Shown: in pieces, positions 16,550 to 27,037 of the stretch
How positions within the stretch are numbered: position 1 is the first letter of the stretch
Layout of the letters: each line of letters opens with the position of its first letter
Origin: Gammaproteobacteria bacterium
Lineage (GTDB): Bacteria; Pseudomonadota; Gammaproteobacteria; Steroidobacterales; Steroidobacteraceae
NCBI GenBank assembly: GCA_025357915.1
Contig: JANYLH010000041.1
Location: 1 to 60,385, forward strand
Length of the DNA: 60,385 nucleotides
Direction of reading: 5' to 3'
Translations under genes and position numbers: made by a program
The notes under the pieces: generated by a model
What the model saw: the letters and a program-made list of their open reading frames with translations, nothing else
Told to the model about the DNA's origin: nothing
Databases searched by the model: none

Positions 16550-19228
16550 ATGAGCAAGCTGCCGCCCGCACACGGTCACGAACACACGGCCTCGGATGTG
16601 CTCGCACCACAATTCTGGACCGGCCGCGTGGAGCGGCCGGCCCCCGGGCTGGATGTGGCCTGCACCAAGATCGCGGTCGATTTCCAGAACCTGCAGCGTG
16701 CGACGGCGGATGAATCGATCCACCAGAGCCTGACCATCCTGCGCGAAGCCACTTCGGCCGACGGTGCGTTCAGCGCCTTCTTCGATGCCACCGGATCGCA
16801 CATCGAGTCGGTGATGGTCGCCGGCGGGTCGTTTGCACAGGTGCACCCGGAGGCGCTGCGCGGCATTCCGCTCAGTCGCATTCCTTATATCGCCGGGCGC
16901 ACCGAGCACCTGCGGATATCCGAGTTCCGCGATACCGCCAGCGCGCGCCGCGAGCAGGCCAGCGACGCCGGCCTGCTCGCCGACCTGTCGGTTGGCGCGG
17001 CGCTCGTGGTCGCATTCCGGATCCGCGGCAAACCGGCGGGCCTGCTGGGGCTGGTGTTCGGGCTGCCGCGCGCCAGCTTTGATGTGAACCTGCAGCTGCT
17101 CCTCAAGCTCCTGGGCAGCAGCCTGGCCGCGGGCCTCGAGCGCGTGCGCCTCGCCATCTCGCTCGAGCGGCTCGAGGGCCGGAGTGAACTCGGTGAACTC
17201 GCGGCCAACGACGGGTTGTGGGATTTCGACGTCGAGGCGGGCGAAACCTACTTCTCCCCGCGGTGGCGCGTCATGCTCGGCTACGACACGGTCGAGCTGC
17301 AGCGTAACTTCGACTGGCGCACACTGGTCCACCCGGAAGACTCGGTGCGCGTGCAGAACGCGATTCGCGATCACGTCGCCGGCAAGACGCCGATGTTCGA
17401 GAGCGTTCATCGCATGCACCACCGCAGCGGCGAGTGGCGCTGGGTGTCGAGCCGCGCCAGGGCCACGGTCGATCCGCACGGACGGCTGCTGCGCCTGGTC
17501 GGTGTCGAGCTCGACATCACCGAGCGCAAGATCTACGAAGAGGCGCTGTTCCGCGAGAAGGAAAGTGCGCAGATCACGCTGCAGTCGATTGGCGATGGCG
17601 TGGTGACCACCAACGCGGCATCAGTGATCGACTACATCAACCCGGTCGCCGAGGATCTCACCGGCTGGCGGCTCGAAGACGCGATGGGCAAGCCCGTCGA
17701 GGAAATCTTCCGCGCCTTTCACGAAGAGACCTGCGAACCGCTCGAGAATCCGCTGACCGTGGCGATCCGCCGCGCGCGCGCCATCAAGTCGGTGCGGCCA
17801 ATGCTGCTGATCCGGCGCGACGGCAACGAGCTCTACGTCGACAGCACCGCGGCGCCGATCCGCGACGGCGCAGGACGCACCGCCGGCGGCGTGCTGGTGT
17901 TCCACGACGTCAGCGAGTCGCGCGAGCTCAACCGGCGCCTCAGCTACCACGCCAGCCATGATCTGCTCACGGGCCTCGTCAATCGCCGCGAGTTCGAAAA
18001 CCGCCTGGAGCGCGCGCTCAAGAGCGCCAAGGCGCGCGAGTCTTCGTACGCGCTGTGTTACCTGGACATCGACCAGTTCAAGATCGTCAACGACAGCTGC
18101 GGTCACAGCGCGGGCGACGCGTTGCTCGGGCAGGTGGGCGCGCTGCTGAAATCAAAGGTGCGCTGGCGTGACACGCTCTCGCGGCTGGGCGGTGATGAAT
18201 TCGGGATCCTGCTCGAGAGTTGCTCGCTCGATGAGGCCATGCGCATGGCCGAGACGCTCCGCGAGGCGGTGCGCAATTTCCGCTTCAACTGGGAGGAACG
18301 CGTGTTCCGCCTCGGCGCCAGCATCGGCGTGGTGCCGGTGACGGCCGAGAACGAGGATGTCGCCTCGATCATCTCCGCGGCCGACAGCGCCTGCCAGGCA
18401 GCCAAGGAGCAGGGCCGCAACCGCGTCCACAGCTTCGCCGAGAACGACATCGAGCTCATGCGCCGGCGGCGCGAGATGCAGTGGGCGGCGCGCATCAACG
18501 CGGCGCTCGAGGAAGGGCGCTTCGAGCTGTACCGCATGGCGATCCGGCCGCTGCAAAAGCCGGAGACCGGCGCGCACTACGAGCTGCTGCTGCGCATGCG
18601 CGATGAGGCCGGGCGCATCATTTCGCCCGATAACTTCATCGTCGCGGCCGAGCGCTACAACATTACGCCCAACATCGACCGCTGGGTGATCGAAAACGCC
18701 TTCCGCTGGCTGGTGTCGGAGGCCGACGAGCGCGAGCGGCTGGCGATGTGCTCGATCAACCTGTCGGGCCAGAGCCTCGGCGATGACAAGTTCCTGCCCT
18801 TCGTCATCGACCAGTTCCAGAAGAGCGGGATCGAGGCGAGCAAGATCTGCTTCGAGATCACCGAGACCGCGGCGGTGGCGAGTTTCTCGCAGGCCAACCG
18901 CTTCATCCAGGCGCTCAAAGAGCTGGGCTGCAAGTTCGCGCTCGACGATTTCGGCACCGGCCTGTCCTCGTTCGGGTATCTGAAGCATTTCCCGGTGGAT
19001 TTCCTCAAGATCGACGGCAGCTTCGTGCGCGAGATCCTCCACGACCCGATCGATCGGGAGATGGTGCGCTCGATCAACGAGATCGGGCACCTCACCGGCA
19101 AGCAGACCATCGCCGAGTTCGCCGAGAACGCCGAGATCATCCAGATGCTCACCAGCATCGGCGTGGATTATGCGCAGGGGTATGGGATCTCGCAGCCGAC
19201 GCGGGTACTGAAGGCCGTCAACGGCTGA
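16550..19228 (+). CDS. GAF-PAS-PAS-GGDEF-EAL cyclic di-GMP protein
   Basis: An 892-residue cytoplasmic signalling protein. A GAF-like domain (about 45-205) is followed by two PAS domains (about 215-325 and 335-460), a GGDEF domain and an EAL domain. The GGDEF site is intact (GGDEF at 547-551), with a normal RxxD I-site (RWRD) five residues before it. In the EAL domain the EAL tripeptide is ELL (678-680), DDFGTG (799-804) is kept, DFLKIDGSFV is kept, and AEGVE is replaced by AEFAEN (from 855). It is probably a cyclase; phosphodiesterase activity may be altered or lost. ATG at 16550 was chosen because upstream sequence overlaps the DUF374 gene. No N-terminal membrane helix is seen. Confidence 0.92.
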   Translation: MSKLPPAHGHEHTASDVLAPQFWTGRVERPAPGLDVACTKIAVDFQNLQRATADESIHQSLTILREATSADGAFSAFFDATGSHIESVMVAGGSFAQVHPEALRGIPLSRIPYIAGRTEHLRISEFRDTASARREQASDAGLLADLSVGAALVVAFRIRGKPAGLLGLVFGLPRASFDVNLQLLLKLLGSSLAAGLERVRLAISLERLEGRSELGELAANDGLWDFDVEAGETYFSPRWRVMLGYDTVELQRNFDWRTLVHPEDSVRVQNAIRDHVAGKTPMFESVHRMHHRSGEWRWVSSRARATVDPHGRLLRLVGVELDITERKIYEEALFREKESAQITLQSIGDGVVTTNAASVIDYINPVAEDLTGWRLEDAMGKPVEEIFRAFHEETCEPLENPLTVAIRRARAIKSVRPMLLIRRDGNELYVDSTAAPIRDGAGRTAGGVLVFHDVSESRELNRRLSYHASHDLLTGLVNRREFENRLERALKSAKARESSYALCYLDIDQFKIVNDSCGHSAGDALLGQVGALLKSKVRWRDTLSRLGGDEFGILLESCSLDEAMRMAETLREAVRNFRFNWEERVFRLGASIGVVPVTAENEDVASIISAADSACQAAKEQGRNRVHSFAENDIELMRRRREMQWAARINAALEEGRFELYRMAIRPLQKPETGAHYELLLRMRDEAGRIISPDNFIVAAERYNITPNIDRWVIENAFRWLVSEADERERLAMCSINLSGQSLGDDKFLPFVIDQFQKSGIEASKICFEITETAAVASFSQANRFIQALKELGCKFALDDFGTGLSSFGYLKHFPVDFLKIDGSFVREILHDPIDREMVRSINEIGHLTGKQTIAEFAENAEIIQMLTSIGVDYAQGYGISQPTRVLKAVNG

Positions 19229-19332
19229 GCGCCGGTCCCGGAGCCGATTGTCGCCCACGCGCACTGACTCCATCATGCGCGCGCGCAAGGATCAGTAACA
19301 GGAACGGCGCTCGGCCCTTGGTGGCGTAACGA

Positions 19333-20337
19333 ATGAGCCTGGACACCACACCGCAGTTAACCATTGCCGAGGCCGAGCGCATCGCCCGGGAGATCTTCGC
19401 GCTGTCCGTCACGGCGGCCGCGTTGCCGAGCGAGCGTGACCAGAATTTCTTGCTGCAAACGAATGACGGCGACCGGTACGTGCTCAAGATCGCCAAGTCC
19501 GACGAGGAGCGGGTGGTGCTGGAATTCCAGAACGCGGTGCTGCGGCTTGTGGCCGGGCGCGCACCCGGCCTGGCACTGCCACGCCTGCGCCCGATGCCCA
19601 GTGGCGGGGAGATTGCGCAGGCCCGGGATCGCCGCGGGCGGCCGTATTTCATCCGCCTGATCGGCTGGCTCGAAGGGCAGATGCTGGCCGAAGCCGCGCC
19701 CCACACCGATTCCCTGCTCGCCTCGCTGGGCGCGATGATGGGGGAGCTCGATCGGGCGTTGCAGGGTTTTTCCCACCCCGGGATGCATCGCGAACTGCTC
19801 TGGGATGTCAGGCACGCGGGTCTGGCGCTCGAGCACCTGCCGCTGCTGCCACAGGCACAACAGCACGTGATTCGAAATTTCATGGCCGCGTGGCACGGGA
19901 TCGGCTGGAGCGGCCTGCGCCACAGTGTCATTCATGGCGATGCCAACGACTACAACGTGCTGGTGCGCGACGGGCTGGTGGCCGGGGTCATCGACTTCGG
20001 CGACATCGTGCACTCGGCGGTCGTGTGCGATCTGGCGATCGCGGTGGCTTATGCGATGCTGGACAAACCTCATCCGCTCGAGGCAGCTGCGACCATTGTG
20101 CGCGCGTATCACGAACAATTCCCGCTCACGGCCGCCGAACTGGACGCGCTCTATCCGCTCGTCACCGCACGCCTGTGCATGAGCCTGTGTTATGCCGCGT
20201 ACAATGCGCAGACCAAGAGCGGCGACGCCTATCAGCAGGTCACCGCGGCGCCGGGCTGGAATTTGCTGCAGCAGCTGGCCATGGTGCCGACGCCATCCGC
20301 GGTGGCGACGCTGCGCGACGGCTGCCGGGCAAGGTGA
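19333..20337 (+). CDS. APH-family small-molecule kinase, hydroxylysine kinase-like
   Basis: A 334-residue phosphotransferase of the aminoglycoside/choline kinase fold. The catalytic loop is [10 protein letters not shown] (201-210) and the metal-binding motif is IDFGD (220-224); the N-lobe lysine is in YVLKIAK (about 49-55). It is followed 5 bp later by a class III PLP enzyme. In vertebrates the related pair is hydroxylysine kinase (AGPHD1) and 5-phosphohydroxylysine phospho-lyase (AGXT2L2), and bacterial homologues are often linked or fused. A hydroxylysine or similar amino-alcohol substrate is therefore my inference; the kinase fold is clear. Confidence 0.85.
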   Translation: MSLDTTPQLTIAEAERIAREIFALSVTAAALPSERDQNFLLQTNDGDRYVLKIAKSDEERVVLEFQNAVLRLVAGRAPGLALPRLRPMPSGGEIAQARDRRGRPYFIRLIGWLEGQMLAEAAPHTDSLLASLGAMMGELDRALQGFSHPGMHRELLWDVRHAGLALEHLPLLPQAQQHVIRNFMAAWHGIGWSGLRHSVIHGDANDYNVLVRDGLVAGVIDFGDIVHSAVVCDLAIAVAYAMLDKPHPLEAAATIVRAYHEQFPLTAAELDALYPLVTARLCMSLCYAAYNAQTKSGDAYQQVTAAPGWNLLQQLAMVPTPSAVATLRDGCRAR

Positions 20338-20341
20338 GGCC

Positions 20342-21664
20342 ATGGATCCGACTGCAAGGGTGACCATGTCGATTGACGCGCTGCTCGCGCGGCGTCGGGC
20401 GCTGCTGGGCGGAAACCTCAGCATCGCCTACGGCCACCCGCTGCACATCGTCCGCGGGTCGATGCAATACCTGTGGGATGCGGACGGGCGGCGATATATC
20501 GATGCCTACAACAACGTGCCGCACGTCGGACATTGCCATCCGCGCGTCGTGCAGGCGGGCCAGGCGCAGATGGCGGTGCTCAGCACCAATACCCGCTACC
20601 TGCACGAGCTCATTCTCAGTTACGCCGAGCGACTGGGCGCCACGCTCCCGGGCGCGCTCAAGGTGTGTTATTTCGTCAACTCGGGGAGTGAAGCGAACGA
20701 GCTGGCGCTGCGTCTGGCGCGCGCGCACACCGGAAGACGCGACCTGATCGTCCTCGAGCACGCCTATCACGGCAACACGACCACGCTGATCGACATCAGC
20801 CCGTACAAGCACGAGGGGCAGGGTGGCGGCGGGTCGCCTGCGTGGGTGCACGTGGCGCCGCTCCCGGACCTGTACCGGGGCGCCTGGCGGCGCGCTGACG
20901 TCGGCGCGGGGAGCCAGTACGCCGCCCACGTGGCGCGTATCATCGACGGCTTGCGCGCGAGCGGCACGGGGCTGTGCGGGTTCCTGGCGGAGTCCTGGCC
21001 CAGCGTCGGCGGGCAGATGAGCCTGCCTGCGGATTACGTGCAGGCGGTGTACCAGATGGTGCGGGCCGCGGGCGGCGTCTGCATCGCCGATGAAGTGCAG
21101 ACCGGTTACGGGCGCCTCGGCGAGCATTTCTGGGGTTTCGAGGCCTACGGCGTGGTGCCCGACATCGTCGTGCTCGGCAAGCCGATCGGCAATGGCCATC
21201 CAATCGGCGCGGTCGTGACCACGCCTGAAATCGCGAGCTCGTTCGACAACGGCATGGAATTCTTCAGCACCTTTGGCGGCAACACCGTCTCCTGCGCCAT
21301 CGGCATCGCGGTGCTGGAGACGGTCCATGCGGAAAACCTGCAAGCCCATGCGCGCGAGGTGGGCCGTCACCTGCTGGGACGACTGCACGAACTCAAGCGC
21401 CGCCACGCGCTCATCGGCGAGGTGCGCGGCGCGGGATTGTTCCTCGGCGTCGAACTGGTGACGGACCGGCAGAGCCTGGCGCCGGCCACGCGCGCGGCGG
21501 CGGCGATCGCCAATCACATGCGCGATCTGGGCGTGCTGCTCGGCACCGACGGGCCATTCCACAACGTCATCAAGATCCGGCCGCCGCTGCCCTTTACGGT
21601 GCAGGACGCCGACGCGCTGGTTGAGGCGCTGGATACGGCGCTGGCGGCGTCAGCAACGGCGTAG
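20342..21664 (+). CDS. Class III PLP enzyme (aminotransferase/phospho-lyase type)
   Basis: A 440-residue fold-type I PLP enzyme. [15 protein letters not shown] binds the cofactor phosphate, [13 protein letters not shown] contains the ring-stacking Asp, and the PLP lysine is in [27 protein letters not shown] completes the signature. Sequence style is close to ethanolamine-phosphate and phosphohydroxylysine phospho-lyases, and the gene follows an APH-type kinase by 4 bp. A kinase-then-phospho-lyase path, removing phosphate and amine from a phosphorylated amino alcohol, is the best guess; a plain omega-transaminase cannot be excluded. The start is ATG at 20342, with ATG 20366 possible. Confidence 0.85.
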   Translation: MDPTARVTMSIDALLARRRALLGGNLSIAYGHPLHIVRGSMQYLWDADGRRYIDAYNNVPHVGHCHPRVVQAGQAQMAVLSTNTRYLHELILSYAERLGATLPGALKVCYFVNSGSEANELALRLARAHTGRRDLIVLEHAYHGNTTTLIDISPYKHEGQGGGGSPAWVHVAPLPDLYRGAWRRADVGAGSQYAAHVARIIDGLRASGTGLCGFLAESWPSVGGQMSLPADYVQAVYQMVRAAGGVCIADEVQTGYGRLGEHFWGFEAYGVVPDIVVLGKPIGNGHPIGAVVTTPEIASSFDNGMEFFSTFGGNTVSCAIGIAVLETVHAENLQAHAREVGRHLLGRLHELKRRHALIGEVRGAGLFLGVELVTDRQSLAPATRAAAAIANHMRDLGVLLGTDGPFHNVIKIRPPLPFTVQDADALVEALDTALAASATA

Positions 21665-21678
21665 GCGGCTCGCCGGAC

Positions 21679-23337
21679 TCAGTAAACCCGCTTCCCCGCG
21701 ACCCAGGTCTGCTCGACCTTGATCTTCCAGATATCCGCCGGCGCGATCGCGAACAGGTCGCGGTCGACCAGGATGAAGTCGGCCCATTTCCCCTTTTCGA
21801 GCGTGCCGAGCGTTTTTTCCTGGTGTTCGGCAAAGGCGGCATCGAGCGTAAAAGCGCGGAATGCCTCCAGCAACGTCATGGCCTGCTCGCTGTGCCAGCC
21901 GCCCGCAGGCAGATTGGCGTGATCGGCGCGCGTGACCGCGGCATGCAGTCCGTAGAAAGGGTTGGTGGATTCGATCGGAAAATCCGAACCGCCGGCGATC
22001 AGCGTGCCCTGGTCGAGAAAACTGCGCCAGGCATAGGCGCCGCGCAGGCGCTCCTTGCCGACGCGGTCTTCGGCCATGTTCATGTCGCTCGTGGCATGGG
22101 TCGGCTGCATCGAGGCGATCAGGTCGAGCTGCTTGAAGCGCGGTATGTCGGCCAATGCGACCACCTGGGCATGCTCGATGCGGTTGCGCAGCGTACGTCC
22201 GCCGACGGCCTGGTACGCGCTCTCGAAGGCGCCGAGCACCTGGTGATTGGCGGCATCGCCGATCGCGTGGACGTTCACCTGGTAGCCGGCCTTGAGGGCG
22301 GTGCTGATTTTGTGCGCCATTTCGGCGTCAGTGGAGAACAGCAGGCCGCGCTGTGTGGGCGCGTCGCTATACGGCGCCGTCAGCGCCGCGCCACGGCTCC
22401 CCAGCGCGCCATCGGCAAACAGCTTGACCGAGCGCACCGTGAGACGATCATTCCCGTAACCGAGCAGCGGACCGGCCTTCGAGAGCGCGAGGAAGTCGCT
22501 ACCAGTGTCGCCGATCATGGCGTAGATGCGCACGCTGAGCAGCCCTTGATCGGCAAAATCCTTGTACAGGGCCACGTCCTGCGCACTCACACCGGCATCG
22601 GCGGCGCCCGTCAGCCCGACCGAGTTCATCTGCGTGAGCGCGGCCTGCAGTGCGGAGCGCCGCTCGGCAGCGCTCGGCGGCGGCACAACCTTGTCAACCA
22701 GCTCCATCGCCTTATCGACCAGGACCCCGCTCGGATTGCCATTCTGGTCACGCTCGATGCGGCCGCCAACCGGGTCAGGGGTATCCTTGGTGATGCCCGC
22801 GGCCTGCAGTGCCCTGGTGTTCAACCATTTGGCGTGGCCGTCGATCCGCTCCAGCACCACGGGCCGGTCCGACACGATGGCGTCCAGCTCGCTCGCCAAT
22901 GGAAACCGCCCGAGTTTCCACTTGGCCTGGTTCCAGCCACTGCCGATGCGCCAGGACCTGTCAGGGTGCTGCTTGAGGTACGCGCGAATCCGCTCCAGCG
23001 CCGCGGCCAGGCTTTCGGTGTCGCCAAGGGTAACCTGCACATTCTCGAAGCCGAGTTCCAGCACATGACCGTGCGAGTCGATCAGGCCCGGAAGCAGCGT
23101 GCGGCCGCCGCCATCGACGAGCTGCGCGCCGGGAAAATCCTTGTGAAGCGCGGCCGCGTCACCCGTCTGCACCACCTTGCCCAGATCGAACACCAGGCCG
23201 GTGAATTGCTGCAGGCGATCGCCGGCCAGCGTATAGCCGTGGACGTTTTCCACCAGCGTCGGCGCGCCGTGCGCTGTCGCCGCCAGCGTCAGGGTGAATG
23301 CGAGCGCCGTCAATGAGTGTCTGGTCATGTGCTTCAA
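21679..23337 (-). CDS. Secreted amidohydrolase, YtcJ-like (amidohydrolase family 3)
   Basis: A 552-residue metal-dependent hydrolase with a signal peptide (LTALAFTLTLAATAHGAP, about residues 9-26). LLPGLIDSHGHVLELG gives the HxH metal site, IDGHAKWLNT and SVKLFADGALGSRGA are family blocks, VNVHAIGDAAN and IEHAQ supply further ligands, and GGSDFPIESTNP carries the catalytic Asp. The family acts on amides, cyclic amides and similar bonds; the substrate is not predictable. It is convergent with the PLP-enzyme gene 14 bp away. Confidence 0.85.
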   Translation of the reverse strand: MKHMTRHSLTALAFTLTLAATAHGAPTLVENVHGYTLAGDRLQQFTGLVFDLGKVVQTGDAAALHKDFPGAQLVDGGGRTLLPGLIDSHGHVLELGFENVQVTLGDTESLAAALERIRAYLKQHPDRSWRIGSGWNQAKWKLGRFPLASELDAIVSDRPVVLERIDGHAKWLNTRALQAAGITKDTPDPVGGRIERDQNGNPSGVLVDKAMELVDKVVPPPSAAERRSALQAALTQMNSVGLTGAADAGVSAQDVALYKDFADQGLLSVRIYAMIGDTGSDFLALSKAGPLLGYGNDRLTVRSVKLFADGALGSRGAALTAPYSDAPTQRGLLFSTDAEMAHKISTALKAGYQVNVHAIGDAANHQVLGAFESAYQAVGGRTLRNRIEHAQVVALADIPRFKQLDLIASMQPTHATSDMNMAEDRVGKERLRGAYAWRSFLDQGTLIAGGSDFPIESTNPFYGLHAAVTRADHANLPAGGWHSEQAMTLLEAFRAFTLDAAFAEHQEKTLGTLEKGKWADFILVDRDLFAIAPADIWKIKVEQTWVAGKRVY

Positions 23338-23421
23338 GCAGGCCTCCCGGGCGGACTCGCCCGATCTTGCGCATCGCGTGCGGGCAGTGTAGCGGAAAAC
23401 GGCGCCACCGCGGATCCATGC

Positions 23422-24180
23422 CTAATCCGGCAGAGCGTACGAAAGTGGGAGGGGTGTAAATGCCAGAGCAGTGGCGCCAGATTGCTCGCCCGCTGCCGCG
23501 GCCGGGTCGGCCGCCAGCGCCGCGACCGCGAGAAACTCGCTGCGGCCGTCGGCAAGCGTCACGGCATCGACGACCTGCGCGCTGCGGCCATCGGCGAGCA
23601 CGATCGACTGGCCGGGCGCGAGCGCGGCCGGCCCGTGGCTCACGAAGTGCTGCATGCGGCGCTTCATGCGGCCACGGTAGTGGGCGCGGGCGATGATTTC
23701 CTGCCCGGTATAGCAGCCCTTGTCGAACGAGATCGCGCCGATGCAATCGAGATTCAGCATCTGCGCCACGAATTCGCCGCTGGTCGCGGCGTAGACCTGC
23801 GGCAGCCCGGCGGCAATGTCGGCGGCGTGTGTTGCTGCGGTGAGCGCCGGTGCAGCGGCCGGCAGCTGCGCGGCAAGTTCGGCCAGCGAGGCCGGGCTGG
23901 ATTCGTGGCTGAGCGTGACCCTGGCCCGCAATACGTAGCGGCGCAACGTCGCCATGGTGGTTTCGGCCAGTTCGGCCGGGAGCAGCGCGACGATGTCGTC
24001 GGGCGCGAGCGCAGCGAGCCGCAGCAAGGCGAGCACGCGGCCCTGCGGATTGTGGAGACCGGCCAGCATGAGGCGCTCGACGCTGAGAGCCATCATGTCG
24101 TTGGACAGCTGCCCCTGCAGGAAGTTCGCGGCATCGGCGCCGCGAAAGCGCAACAGGCCGAGTGGGGGTTCGCTGCTCAT
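23422..24180 (-). CDS. ygfZ: Folate-binding YgfZ/GcvT-like protein (Fe-S cluster maturation factor)
   Basis: A 252-residue protein with the YgfZ signature KGCYTGQEIIAR and an N-terminal FRGADAANFLQGQLSND block. YgfZ binds tetrahydrofolate and supports assembly or repair of Fe-S enzymes (established for E. coli). ATG at 24180 was chosen over in-frame codons to 24258 because similarity begins there. It is divergent from the SDHAF4-like/sdh operon, 76 bp apart. SdhB is an Fe-S protein, so the placement fits a shared maturation function. Confidence 0.9.
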   Translation of the reverse strand: MSSEPPLGLLRFRGADAANFLQGQLSNDMMALSVERLMLAGLHNPQGRVLALLRLAALAPDDIVALLPAELAETTMATLRRYVLRARVTLSHESSPASLAELAAQLPAAAPALTAATHAADIAAGLPQVYAATSGEFVAQMLNLDCIGAISFDKGCYTGQEIIARAHYRGRMKRRMQHFVSHGPAALAPGQSIVLADGRSAQVVDAVTLADGRSEFLAVAALAADPAAAAGEQSGATALAFTPLPLSYALPD

Positions 24181-24256
24181 TGGCGGGTGTGAATCCTCTG
24201 GCGCATCACGCGATACCAATAGTCGGCACAGCGGGATTCTGGCACACTCGCGCGCC

Positions 24257-24442
24257 ATGCCGAACCCGCCCGACTCCAGTCCAGATTCGACCCGCGCGGC
24301 CCCGCTCGTCCGTCCCGCCGATGTGCCGCGCGCGGCACCACCCGCCGCTGCTCCGGCACCCCCGGAAACCGGTGGCCCTGCCGGGCCGGATCCGACGCGT
24401 TACGGCGACTGGGAACGCGCCGGCCGCTGCATCGATTTCTGA
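24257..24442 (+). CDS. DUF1674/SDHAF4-like succinate dehydrogenase assembly factor
   Basis: A 61-residue protein with a Pro/Ala-rich N-terminus and a C-terminal DPTRYGDWERAGRCIDF, which is the DUF1674 signature shared with mitochondrial SDHAF4 (Sdh8). SDHAF4 binds flavinated SdhA and protects it before complex assembly (known for eukaryotes). The gene ends 17 bp before sdhC, as first gene of the sdh operon. The conserved tail makes this tiny gene secure. Confidence 0.88.
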   Translation: MPNPPDSSPDSTRAAPLVRPADVPRAAPPAAAPAPPETGGPAGPDPTRYGDWERAGRCIDF

Positions 24443-24458
24443 TGCGCGCGAGGTACTA

Positions 24459-24857
24459 GTGCCCAGGCAGGATCGGCCGTTATCGCCGCATTTGTCGATC
24501 TACCGGTTCATGTACACCATGGCCCTGTCCATCCTGCACCGGATCACCGGGGTGTGGCTGGCGCTGGGCCTGTGCGCCCTGGTCTACTGGCTGATGGGCG
24601 CGGCGGGCGGTGAGGCGCAATACGCCCGAGCCACTGCGCTCCTGGGGAGCGGTCCGGGCCGTGCCGTGCTGCTGACGTGGCTGGCGGCTTACTGCTACCA
24701 CTTCGTCAACGGGCTGCGCCATCTCGCCTGGGACGCCGGTTTCGGGCTGGAGCGGCGTGCGGCGCGGCTCAGCGCGCGCCTGGCGCTGGCGCTGGCGCTG
24801 GCCGGATTCCTGCTTGCCGCCTACCTGCTGCTGTGTCCGCGCGCGGGGGCACTATGA
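24459..24857 (+). CDS. sdhC: Succinate dehydrogenase cytochrome b556 subunit
   Basis: A 132-residue membrane anchor with three helices. [11 protein letters not shown] and [14 protein letters not shown] are the quinone-site region, and [13 protein letters not shown] carries the heme b ligand His. No ATG fits; GTG at 24459 is preceded by GAGG (24450-24453) with a 5-nt gap and gives the family's usual N-terminus, [14 protein letters not shown]. The stop overlaps the sdhD start (ATGA). Confidence 0.93.
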   Translation: MPRQDRPLSPHLSIYRFMYTMALSILHRITGVWLALGLCALVYWLMGAAGGEAQYARATALLGSGPGRAVLLTWLAAYCYHFVNGLRHLAWDAGFGLERRAARLSARLALALALAGFLLAAYLLLCPRAGAL

Positions 24858-25240
24858 GCCTGCGCTCGCCACTGGGAATGGTGCTCGGCCGCGGCAACGC
24901 GGGCGATGGTGTGGCGCATTGGTGGGCGCAACGGCTCTCGGCCGTGGCGCTGGTGCCCCTGACCGTATGGTTCCTGGCCGCTCTGGTGCGCCTGCCGCTC
25001 GCGGATCATGCCGCCGTGACAATCTGGATCGCAGCGGGCTGGAACCCGGTGTGGCTCGCGCTGCTGCTGGCGGCGCTGTGCTGGCATTCGCGCCTCGGAG
25101 TCCAGGTGGTGATCGAAGATTACGTGCATTCGCGCTCCCTCAAGCTGGCGGCGCTCCTGCTCAACAGCGGCGCGCATATGCTGCTGCTGGCGGCCGGCGT
25201 GTACGCGCTGCTGCGCGTGGCCGTGCGGAGCGCAGCGTGA
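24854..25240 (+). CDS. sdhD: Succinate dehydrogenase membrane anchor subunit
   Basis: A 128-residue, three-helix protein. [19 protein letters not shown] and [17 protein letters not shown] are typical SdhD blocks; the latter includes the quinone/heme-proximal His and Asp-Tyr pair. ATG at 24854 overlaps the sdhC stop and its own stop overlaps the sdhA GTG. It forms the membrane part of complex II with SdhC. Confidence 0.93.
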   Translation: MSLRSPLGMVLGRGNAGDGVAHWWAQRLSAVALVPLTVWFLAALVRLPLADHAAVTIWIAAGWNPVWLALLLAALCWHSRLGVQVVIEDYVHSRSLKLAALLLNSGAHMLLLAAGVYALLRVAVRSAA

Positions 25241-27018
25241 ACTCCTATACCTTCATCGATCACACGCACGATGTCGTCGTCGTGGGCGCCGGCGGCGCGG
25301 GCCTGCGCGCGACGCTCGGCCTCGCCGAGGCGGGCCTCACCACCGCCTGCATCACCAAGGTGTTCCCGACGCGCAGCCACACCGTGGCCGCGCAGGGCGG
25401 CATCTCCGCGGCGCTCGGCAACATGGGCGAGGACGACTGGCGCTGGCACATGTATGACACCGTCAAGGGTTCCGACTGGCTCGGCGACCAGGACGCGATC
25501 GAGTTCATGTGCAAGCAGGCCCCGGCGGCGGTCATCGAGCTCGAGCACTACGGCGTGCCTTTTTCGCGCACCGACGCCGGATTGATCTATCAACGCCCGT
25601 TCGGCGGCATGACCACGCACTATGGCAAGGGCACCGCGCAGCGTACCTGCGCGGCCGCCGACCGCACCGGCCACGCCATGCTGCACACGCTTTACCAGCA
25701 ATCGATCAAGCATGACGCGCAGTTCTTCATCGAATATTTCGCGGTCGATCTGCTCATGGAAGACGGCGCCTGCCGCGGCGTCGTGGCTATCGACCTGGCG
25801 GATGGCACCGTGCACCGCTTTCGCGCGCAAACCACGATCCTGGCCACTGGCGGCTATGGGCGCGCGTGGTTCTCGTGCACGTCGGCCCACACCTGTACCG
25901 GCGACGGCGGCGGCATGGTGCTGCGCGCCGGGCTCCCGCTCCAGGACATGGAATTCGTGCAGTTCCATCCGACCGGCATCTATGGCGCGGGCTGCCTGAT
26001 CACCGAAGGCGCCCGCGGCGAGGGCGGGTATCTCACGAACTCCAGCGGCGAGCGTTTCATGGAGCGCTACGCGCCCAACGCCAGGGATCTGGCCTCGCGC
26101 GACGTGGTGAGCCGCGCCATGACCATCGAAATCCGCGAAGGGCGCGGGGCCGGCGACCTCAAAGATCACATTCACCTGCACCTGGAGCATCTTGGGCCCG
26201 AGGTGATCAGGGAGCGCCTGCCAGGCATCCAGGAGACCACGCGCATCTTTGCCAACGTCGATGTGACGCAAGCGCCGATTCCGGTGCTGCCGACCGTGCA
26301 CTACAACATGGGCGGCGTGCCGGCCAATATCCAGGGCGAAGTGGTCACGCGCGCCCATGGCGCCGAGGCCGTGGTGCCCGGGCTGATGGCGGTGGGCGAG
26401 GCGGCCTGTGTTTCGGTGCACGGTGCGAACCGGCTCGGCTCCAATTCGCTCCTCGACCTCGTGATCTTCGGCCGCGAGGCCGCGCGCCACTGCACCGCGA
26501 CGCTCAAGGCCGGCGCGGCGCAAAAGCCGCTGGCGCGCGGTGCCGGTGATGAGGCGGTGGCGCGCATCGACCGGTTACGCAACGCCGCGGGCTCGCGACC
26601 CACGGCGCAGATCCGGCTGGAAATGCAGCGCACCATGCAGGCCGATGCCGCGGTGTTTCGCAGCGGCGCAACGCTCAATGCGGGCTGTGCCGCGCTCGGC
26701 CGTACCTTCGCCTCCTTCGCCGACGTGCGGGTGAGCGACAAGGGCATGATCTGGAACACCGACCTGATCGAAACGATGGAGCTCGAAAATCTGCTGCTGC
26801 AGGCTACCGCGACGATCAATTCGGCCGCCAACCGGCAGGAGAGCCGCGGGGCGCATGCGCGCGAGGATTTTCCTGACCGTGACGACACCCAGTGGCTCAA
26901 GCACTCGCTGTGCTGGGTCGATAGTTCCGGAAGCGTACGGCTCGATTACCGTCCCGTGCACCTGAACACGCTGACCGATGAAGTAGAAACCGTGGCGCCC
27001 AAGGCCCGCACCTATTGA
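25237..27018 (+). CDS. sdhA: Succinate dehydrogenase flavoprotein subunit
   Basis: 593 residues, the normal SdhA length. [18 protein letters not shown] binds [22 protein letters not shown] contains the His that is covalently flavinylated, and [21 protein letters not shown] and [21 protein letters not shown] are active-site blocks. It oxidises succinate to fumarate in the TCA cycle and respiratory chain. The start is GTG at 25237, overlapping the sdhD stop. Two flavination/assembly factors (24257 and 27826) flank the structural genes. Confidence 0.97.
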   Translation: MNSYTFIDHTHDVVVVGAGGAGLRATLGLAEAGLTTACITKVFPTRSHTVAAQGGISAALGNMGEDDWRWHMYDTVKGSDWLGDQDAIEFMCKQAPAAVIELEHYGVPFSRTDAGLIYQRPFGGMTTHYGKGTAQRTCAAADRTGHAMLHTLYQQSIKHDAQFFIEYFAVDLLMEDGACRGVVAIDLADGTVHRFRAQTTILATGGYGRAWFSCTSAHTCTGDGGGMVLRAGLPLQDMEFVQFHPTGIYGAGCLITEGARGEGGYLTNSSGERFMERYAPNARDLASRDVVSRAMTIEIREGRGAGDLKDHIHLHLEHLGPEVIRERLPGIQETTRIFANVDVTQAPIPVLPTVHYNMGGVPANIQGEVVTRAHGAEAVVPGLMAVGEAACVSVHGANRLGSNSLLDLVIFGREAARHCTATLKAGAAQKPLARGAGDEAVARIDRLRNAAGSRPTAQIRLEMQRTMQADAAVFRSGATLNAGCAALGRTFASFADVRVSDKGMIWNTDLIETMELENLLLQATATINSAANRQESRGAHAREDFPDRDDTQWLKHSLCWVDSSGSVRLDYRPVHLNTLTDEVETVAPKARTY

Positions 27019-27037
27019 TGATGCAAGGCTGCTAGAG

